A DNA stretch of 64,000 bases from Ectobacillus funiculus (GTDB lineage Bacteria; Bacillota; Bacilli; Bacillales; Bacillaceae_G), in assembly GCF_042429435.1 (NCBI RefSeq), contig NZ_JBHMAF010000196.1. One strand, given 5' to 3'. Positions 59,538-64,000 of this stretch are shown in pieces. The notes below the pieces were generated by a model. That model searched no databases, was not told where the DNA came from, and worked only from the letters and a program-made list of their open reading frames with translations. Position 1 is the stretch's first letter, and each line of letters opens with the position of its first letter. A program made the position numbers and the translations under genes.

Positions 59538-60815
59538 ATGAACAGCAACGAAATATACGTAAGTCTTGACATCGGTACATCCAATGTTAAAGTCATTATC
59601 GGGGAAATGTCCCATGATGCTTTAAACATTATTGGTGTTGGAAATGGAAAATCGAGCGGTTTAAAGAAAGGCTCCATTGTGGACATAGATGAAACTGTAC
59701 AGTCGATTAAAAGAGCGGTTGAACAAGCAGAACGAATGGTAGGGATGCATATTGACCGTGTTGTTGTCGGAATTAGTGCAAATCAAGTACAGCTTCTTCC
59801 TTGTCACGGAGTGGTGGCTGTTTCAAATGAAAACCGTGAAATTGGAAGCGAAGATGTATTGCGTGTACTAGATGCCGCACAAGTCGTTGCAATTGCACCC
59901 GAGAGAGAAATTCTGGATATTGTGCCGCAGCAATTCACTGTGGACGGGCTAGATGAGATCAAAGATCCTAGAGGGATGATTGGCGTGCGTCTGGAAATGG
60001 ATGGACTATTAATTACTGGTTCGAAGACGTTGCTACATAACTTGCTTCGTTGTGTAGAAAGAGCGGGGCTGGAAGTTGTGGATATTGGTTTACAGCCGCT
60101 CGCAGCAGCGAGTCTTGCTCTTTCTAAGGACGAAAGAAATATGGGGGTAGCATTGGTTGACATTGGTGGCGGTTCTACGACTTTGGCTGTATTTCAAGAT
60201 GGTGAGCTAAAGGCGACTAGCGTTTTGCCAATCGGTGGGGATCATATTACCAAAGATATTGCAATTGGCTTAAAAACATCTACGGAGCATGCAGAAAGAA
60301 TAAAGCATAAGCATGGTCATGCCTATTATCATACAGCATCGGAAGAAGACATGTTTGCAGTATCCGTGATGGGAAGCGATCAGACAGAGCAGTTCGCTCA
60401 GGCTGATTTAGCGGATGTTATTGAAGCGAGACTAGAGGAAATTCTTTTATTTGTTCAGCAGGAGCTGCGTAAGCTTGGCTTTAAGTCACTTCCTAGCGGA
60501 TATGTGCTAACGGGCGGTGTTGTTTCGATGTCAGGCGTGTTAGAGCTTGCCCAGGATATCTTGCAGCATAACGTTCGAATTGCCACACCTGATTATATTG
60601 GAGTTCGTGAACCTCAATATACAACCGGGGTAGGGTTAATCAAGTACGCCTACCAAAAATCGAAGCTAAAAGGAAAAATGCCACAGCAGGAGCAGACGGA
60701 ATATGATCGTCGTCCTCCTGCACCCGTGCAGCAGCAAGCTCCAAAGCAACAGCCACGGGAAGAAGAACGTGTTATGTCTAAGGTGAAAAAAGTATTCCGC
60801 TATTTATGGGATTAG
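59538..60815 (+). CDS. ftsA: Cell division protein FtsA
   Basis: A 425-aa actin-like ATPase that tethers FtsZ to the membrane. It has the actin-fold motifs SLDIGTSNVKVIIG near residues 9-22, DIGGGSTTL near 204-212 and GYVLTGGVV near 321-329. A C-terminal amphipathic end (SKVKKVFRYLWD) is the membrane-targeting helix. The ATG follows AAAGGAGGTGCCAGGGT. It is 37 bp before ftsZ. Confidence 0.96.
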   Translation: MNSNEIYVSLDIGTSNVKVIIGEMSHDALNIIGVGNGKSSGLKKGSIVDIDETVQSIKRAVEQAERMVGMHIDRVVVGISANQVQLLPCHGVVAVSNENREIGSEDVLRVLDAAQVVAIAPEREILDIVPQQFTVDGLDEIKDPRGMIGVRLEMDGLLITGSKTLLHNLLRCVERAGLEVVDIGLQPLAAASLALSKDERNMGVALVDIGGGSTTLAVFQDGELKATSVLPIGGDHITKDIAIGLKTSTEHAERIKHKHGHAYYHTASEEDMFAVSVMGSDQTEQFAQADLADVIEARLEEILLFVQQELRKLGFKSLPSGYVLTGGVVSMSGVLELAQDILQHNVRIATPDYIGVREPQYTTGVGLIKYAYQKSKLKGKMPQQEQTEYDRRPPAPVQQQAPKQQPREEERVMSKVKKVFRYLWD

Positions 60816-60852
60816 ACATGGAAAGAAAAATGAGGTTCTAGGGGGATTTTAC

Positions 60853-62022
60853 ATGTTAGAGTTTGATACTACGCAAGAATCAATGGCCAATATAAAAGTA
60901 ATCGGTGTTGGAGGCGGCGGAAATAACGCTGTAAACCGTATGATTGAGCACGGTGTACAAGGCGTTGATTTTATCGCTGTTAATACAGATGCCCAGGCCC
61001 TTAATTTATCAAAAGCAGAAATTAGAATGCAAATTGGCGGAAAGCTTACAAGAGGACTAGGTGCTGGAGCGAATCCAGAGGTAGGAAAGAAAGCTGCTGA
61101 GGAAAGCAAAGAACAAATTCAAGAGGCGCTGCGCGGAGCGGACATGGTATTCGTAACAGCAGGAATGGGCGGCGGAACTGGTACAGGTGCTGCTCCCGTC
61201 ATTGCGCAAGTGGCAAAGGAGCTTGGTGCGCTAACAGTAGGTGTTGTGACGCGCCCATTTACCTTTGAAGGTCGCAAGCGTGCAACACAAGCTGCTGCTG
61301 GAATCGCGGCTTTAAAGGAAAATGTTGATACACTTATCGTGATTCCGAATGACCGTTTGCTTGAAATCGTTGATAAGAACACGCCGATGCTTGAAGCGTT
61401 CCGCGAAGCGGATAACGTACTTCGTCAAGGGGTACAAGGCATCTCTGACTTAATTGCAGTACCGGGACTTATTAACCTGGATTTTGCAGACGTGAAAACA
61501 ATTATGTCCAACAAAGGCTCCGCTCTCATGGGGATTGGTGTTGGGACAGGAGAAAGCCGTGCAGCAGAGGCAGCAAAGCGTGCGATTTCAAGTCCGCTCC
61601 TTGAGACGTCTATTGACGGCGCACAAGGTGTGTTAATGAACATTACAGGCGGAACGAACTTAAGCTTATACGAAGTGCAGGAGGCAGCCGATATCGTTGC
61701 ATCTGCGTCTGATTTAGAAGTAAATATGATTTTTGGTTCTGTTATTAACGAGAACTTAAAGGATGAAATTGTTGTTACTGTTATTGCGACCGGCTTTGAT
61801 GACTCCATTTCACTACAAATGCCGCCAGCGAAACCATCGGCTCGTCCAGCTGTTAGCGGAGTGGCTCAGCAGCAGCCAGCAGCTCCACAGCCGTCGCAGC
61901 AACCAGTCAAACCGATGCGGGAAGTGAAGCGTGAGGAACCTGTTTATAACGACATTCCTCGTAATCCACAGGTAGAGGATTTAGATATTCCAGCGTTTTT
62001 ACGAAATCGTCGCAGACGATAA
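60853..62022 (+). CDS. ftsZ: Cell division GTPase FtsZ
   Basis: A 389-aa tubulin homologue forming the division ring. The GTP loop GGGTGTG is at residues 106-112, the T7 loop is in NLDFADVKTIM, and a variable Pro/Gln-rich linker (320-370) leads to the C-terminal peptide DLDIPAFLRNRRRR that binds FtsA and SepF. The ATG follows TAGGGGGATTTTAC. A long terminator follows at 62051-62094. Confidence 0.98.
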   Translation: MLEFDTTQESMANIKVIGVGGGGNNAVNRMIEHGVQGVDFIAVNTDAQALNLSKAEIRMQIGGKLTRGLGAGANPEVGKKAAEESKEQIQEALRGADMVFVTAGMGGGTGTGAAPVIAQVAKELGALTVGVVTRPFTFEGRKRATQAAAGIAALKENVDTLIVIPNDRLLEIVDKNTPMLEAFREADNVLRQGVQGISDLIAVPGLINLDFADVKTIMSNKGSALMGIGVGTGESRAAEAAKRAISSPLLETSIDGAQGVLMNITGGTNLSLYEVQEAADIVASASDLEVNMIFGSVINENLKDEIVVTVIATGFDDSISLQMPPAKPSARPAVSGVAQQQPAAPQPSQQPVKPMREVKREEPVYNDIPRNPQVEDLDIPAFLRNRRRR

Positions 62023-62050
62023 AGAAAAGTGAATATGGATGATAGAAGCA

Positions 62051-62094
62051 GGCAAAAAGGCAAAGGGAACAAATCCCTTTGCCTTTTTGCCTTT
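62051..62094 (+). terminator. ftsZ terminator (18-bp perfect stem)
   Basis: GGCAAAAAGGCAAAGGGA (62051-62068) and its exact inverse (62074-62091), loop ACAAA, followed by TTT. It closes the ftsAZ unit. Confidence 0.85.
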
Positions 62095-62197
62095 ACGCTT
62101 TAAGTGAGAAATGTTAGGAAGAACGTATATGTACTTCACGAAAGCTATGCGTTTGATGTGAAACGTATTTGGCCGCAGAGAGCTAGAGCTTTTTTAA

Positions 62198-62331
62198 TAC
62201 TTTAAGAAAGTATAAATTTCTAGCTGGAAGACAATTCGACGTAGTGAGAAATTTTAGGAACAAAGTATAAGTAGGGCTACGCCTCTGTCTTCACCCAAGA
62301 GCAGGGCTCGCCAGTCGGCGAGTTTTCTTTA
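62198..62331 (+). repeat. Dispersed repeat family 1, copy L
   Basis: A full copy of the ACTTTA/AAAGT and TTTCT/AGAAA arm type, with CTCGCCAGTCGGCGAG and TTTTCTTTA at the end. It lies between the ftsZ terminator and the spoIIGA promoter. Confidence 0.9.
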
Positions 62332-62386
62332 TGACTGACAGATTACGGGCAGAACTTGCAAAATAACAAAAAAATCACACGATGAA

Positions 62387-62420
62387 TTGACAGACTTTTC
62401 CATTCTGTTTGTTCTATACT
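62387..62420 (+). promoter_or_regulatory. spoIIG promoter with 22-bp spacing (Spo0A type)
   Basis: TTGACA (62387-62392) and TATACT (62415-62420) are consensus-like but 22 bp apart. The B. subtilis spoIIG promoter is known for the same 22-bp spacing and for activation of sigma-A polymerase by Spo0A~P. TCTGTCAAT on the opposite strand at the -35 recalls a 0A box. The start codon of spoIIGA is 31 bp downstream of the -10. Confidence 0.75.
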
Positions 62421-62450
62421 AGTCTCAACCGACCAAAAAGAGGTGAGTAC

Positions 62451-63368
62451 TTGGTTGTCTATGCAGATGCAATATGGCTTTTAAATTTGTGCATTGATTG
62501 TCTTCTGCTCATGTTAACCGCAGTTGTGCTGAAGAAACGTGTGAAAAAGCGGCGTTTGCTGCTTGGAGCATGTATTGCTTCTACGATTGTTATCTTTGCT
62601 TTTACTCCTTATGCAGCTACGATGACGCAGCCGCTGATGAAGCTGTTGTATTCTGTACTTATTGTATATGCAACTTTTGGATTCACGAAGATTCGCACCT
62701 TTGTACAAACGCTGCTCATGTTTTATTTTGTTACATTTATGGTCGGCGGTGGGCTTATCGGAGTGCATTTTTTTATGCAAAGCAATCAGCTAATGGGAGG
62801 AGTTATATCTGCAAGAAGTCTTTCGTTTGGTGATCCTATTAGTTGGACACTAGTTGTATTTGGGTTTCCTCTTATGTATTACTTCTCCAAAAAGAGAATC
62901 AGCGAGATTGAAGTGACAGAAATTCGCTATGACCAAATTGTCAAAGTAGAGATTGCCATAAATGGAGCAGCTCTACAGCTTAGCGGGCTGATTGACAGCG
63001 GTAACCAGCTATACGATCCTCTCACAAAAACACCAGTTATGATTCTAGAAGCTGCTTGTGCCACAGAGCTGTTTCCAGATTGGCTCCTTCAGCAGGCTCA
63101 ACTTAAACAGGCGCTGCCTGAGTGGAATGAGAAAGAACCAGAGTGGGCAACGCGTCTTCGCATTGTACCGTACCGTGTTGTTGGGCAAAATCATGGCTTT
63201 TTGCTCGCTGTGAAGCCGGATGAAGTTCGCATTTATAAGGGGAACGAACTTCTTCGCGTTACGCGTATTCTCATCGGTTTATCTGATACAAAGCTTTCAT
63301 CCGACCACGAATATTCATGTATTTTGCATCCGAAAATGTTTGTATCTGCTGACATTGTGTCTGCGTAA
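62451..63368 (+). CDS. spoIIGA: Sigma-E processing peptidase SpoIIGA
   Basis: A 305-aa membrane aspartic protease that cleaves the pro-sequence of pro-SigE at the sporulation septum. Five N-terminal helices (1-150) precede a cytoplasmic pepsin-like half domain; D182 in LIDSGNQLYDP is the catalytic aspartate. The TTG at 62451 follows AAAGAGGTGAGTAC; an upstream in-frame start at 62409 overlaps the -10 and is rejected. It is followed by sigE, 23 bp downstream, which is its substrate. Confidence 0.94.
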   Translation: MVVYADAIWLLNLCIDCLLLMLTAVVLKKRVKKRRLLLGACIASTIVIFAFTPYAATMTQPLMKLLYSVLIVYATFGFTKIRTFVQTLLMFYFVTFMVGGGLIGVHFFMQSNQLMGGVISARSLSFGDPISWTLVVFGFPLMYYFSKKRISEIEVTEIRYDQIVKVEIAINGAALQLSGLIDSGNQLYDPLTKTPVMILEAACATELFPDWLLQQAQLKQALPEWNEKEPEWATRLRIVPYRVVGQNHGFLLAVKPDEVRIYKGNELLRVTRILIGLSDTKLSSDHEYSCILHPKMFVSADIVSA

Positions 63369-63391
63369 TACGATGATTAGGAGGGGGAAAT

Positions 63392-64000
63392 ATGGCGAGT
63401 ATTAGGCTGAAACTGACATATCTTTTGTATAAAGTATTAAGGAAACTTGGAATTAAGACCGATGAAATTTACTATATCGGCGGAAGTGAAGCGCTGCCAC
63501 CTCCTTTAACAAAAGAAGAGGAAGAAATGCTTCTTGAGAAGCTGCCAAAAGGTGATGAAACTGCCCGTGCGCTGCTGATTGAAAGAAATTTGCGTCTCGT
63601 TGTGTACATAGCGAGAAAGTTTGAAAATACAGGTATTAACATTGAGGATTTAATTAGTATCGGCACGATTGGGCTGATCAAAGCGGTCAATACCTTTAAT
63701 CCCGAGAAAAAGATTAAGCTCGCCACGTATGCTTCACGCTGTATTGAAAATGAAATTTTAATGCATTTAAGACGAAATAACAAAAATCGTTCCGAGGTGT
63801 CGTTTGATGAGCCGTTAAATATTGATTGGGACGGTAATGAGCTGCTGCTATCCGATGTACTTGGTACAGAGGATGATATTATTACAAAGGACTTAGAAGC
63901 CAATGTGAATCGGCATTTGCTTCTAAAGGCATTGCATCAGCTTAATGACAGAGAAAAGCAAATTATGGAGCTTCGCTTTGGCCTAGATGGCAGTGAAGAA
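63392..64000 (+). CDS. sigE: RNA polymerase sporulation sigma factor SigE, truncated by the window edge
   Basis: The first 203 codons of the mother-cell sigma factor are present; the family length is about 239. A pro-sequence of about 27 residues (to the IYYIGGSEALPPPL region) anchors it to the membrane until SpoIIGA cleaves it. Region 2 has NLRLVVYIARKFENTGI and DLISIGTIGLIKAVNTF; region 4 starts near NDREKQIMELRFGLDG. The ATG at 63392 follows AGGAGGGGGAAAT. The C-terminal helix-turn-helix is outside the window. Confidence 0.95.
   Translation, partial: MASIRLKLTYLLYKVLRKLGIKTDEIYYIGGSEALPPPLTKEEEEMLLEKLPKGDETARALLIERNLRLVVYIARKFENTGINIEDLISIGTIGLIKAVNTFNPEKKIKLATYASRCIENEILMHLRRNNKNRSEVSFDEPLNIDWDGNELLLSDVLGTEDDIITKDLEANVNRHLLLKALHQLNDREKQIMELRFGLDGSEE

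Overview
The window is a stretch of a low-to-moderate GC, spore-forming Bacillaceae chromosome. It holds spore genes (tgl, gerR, ylbJ, spoVD, spoVE, spoIIGA, sigE), uses many TTG and GTG starts behind strong GGAGG-type ribosome sites, and carries a gene order that I recognise from memory as the Bacillus subtilis speA-yla-cta-ylb-dcw-spoIIG region. Several traits recall the B. cereus group: a 276-aa Tgl, a YugN-like gene near ctaG, and an enoyl-CoA hydratase after rpmF. The proteins look diverged, though, and I cannot name a species. There are no tRNA, rRNA, prophage or CRISPR features.

Layout. 0.2-6 kb: tgl, speA, yktA, yktB, ykzI and suhB. 6.4-13.6 kb: the yla block (ylaF, bipA/typA, ylaH, ylaI, ylaL, the PhoH-like ylaK, ylaN) with several small or unknown genes. 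14-19.2 kb: ftsW and pycA. 19.5-27 kb: haem A synthesis and the caa3 oxidase, ctaA divergent from ctaBCDEFG. 27-41.9 kb: the ylb block (ylbC, D, E, F, G, rsmD, coaD, ylbJ, K, L, tmcAL, ylbN-rpmF, gerR, ylbP). 42.2-44.8 kb: panE and bshC. 45.1-62 kb: the dcw cell-wall and division cluster (rsmH, ftsL, pbpB, spoVD, murE, mraY, murD, spoVE, murB, divIB, ylxW, ylxX, sbp, ftsA, ftsZ). 62.4 kb to the end: spoIIGA and a truncated sigE.

How the genes work together. Most of the right half builds the septum: lipid-linked precursor synthesis (MurE, MraY, MurD, MurB), septal polymerisation (FtsW, SpoVE, PBP2B, SpoVD), the divisome (FtsL, DivIB, FtsA, FtsZ), and then the switch to mother-cell sporulation (SpoIIGA processing of pro-SigE). 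Two members that I expect in this cluster are missing at their usual places: mraZ before rsmH, and murG between spoVE and murB. The cluster is cut by intrinsic terminators around spoVE and before divIB.

The least ordinary content is between genes. A dispersed repeat of about 135 bp (family 1, 13 full or partial copies) sits mostly just downstream of genes. It ends in a terminator-like hairpin and its two arms co-vary between copies. A second repeat (family 2, 3 copies) has similar ends. One family 1 copy is split by a 136-bp element with inverted termini and a TA target duplication. Repeat copies supply or adjoin the stop codons of at least two genes. A three-hairpin, cloverleaf-like RNA candidate lies between ylbP and panE. 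I could not run any alignment, folding or database search, so family names rest on motifs, lengths and remembered gene order.
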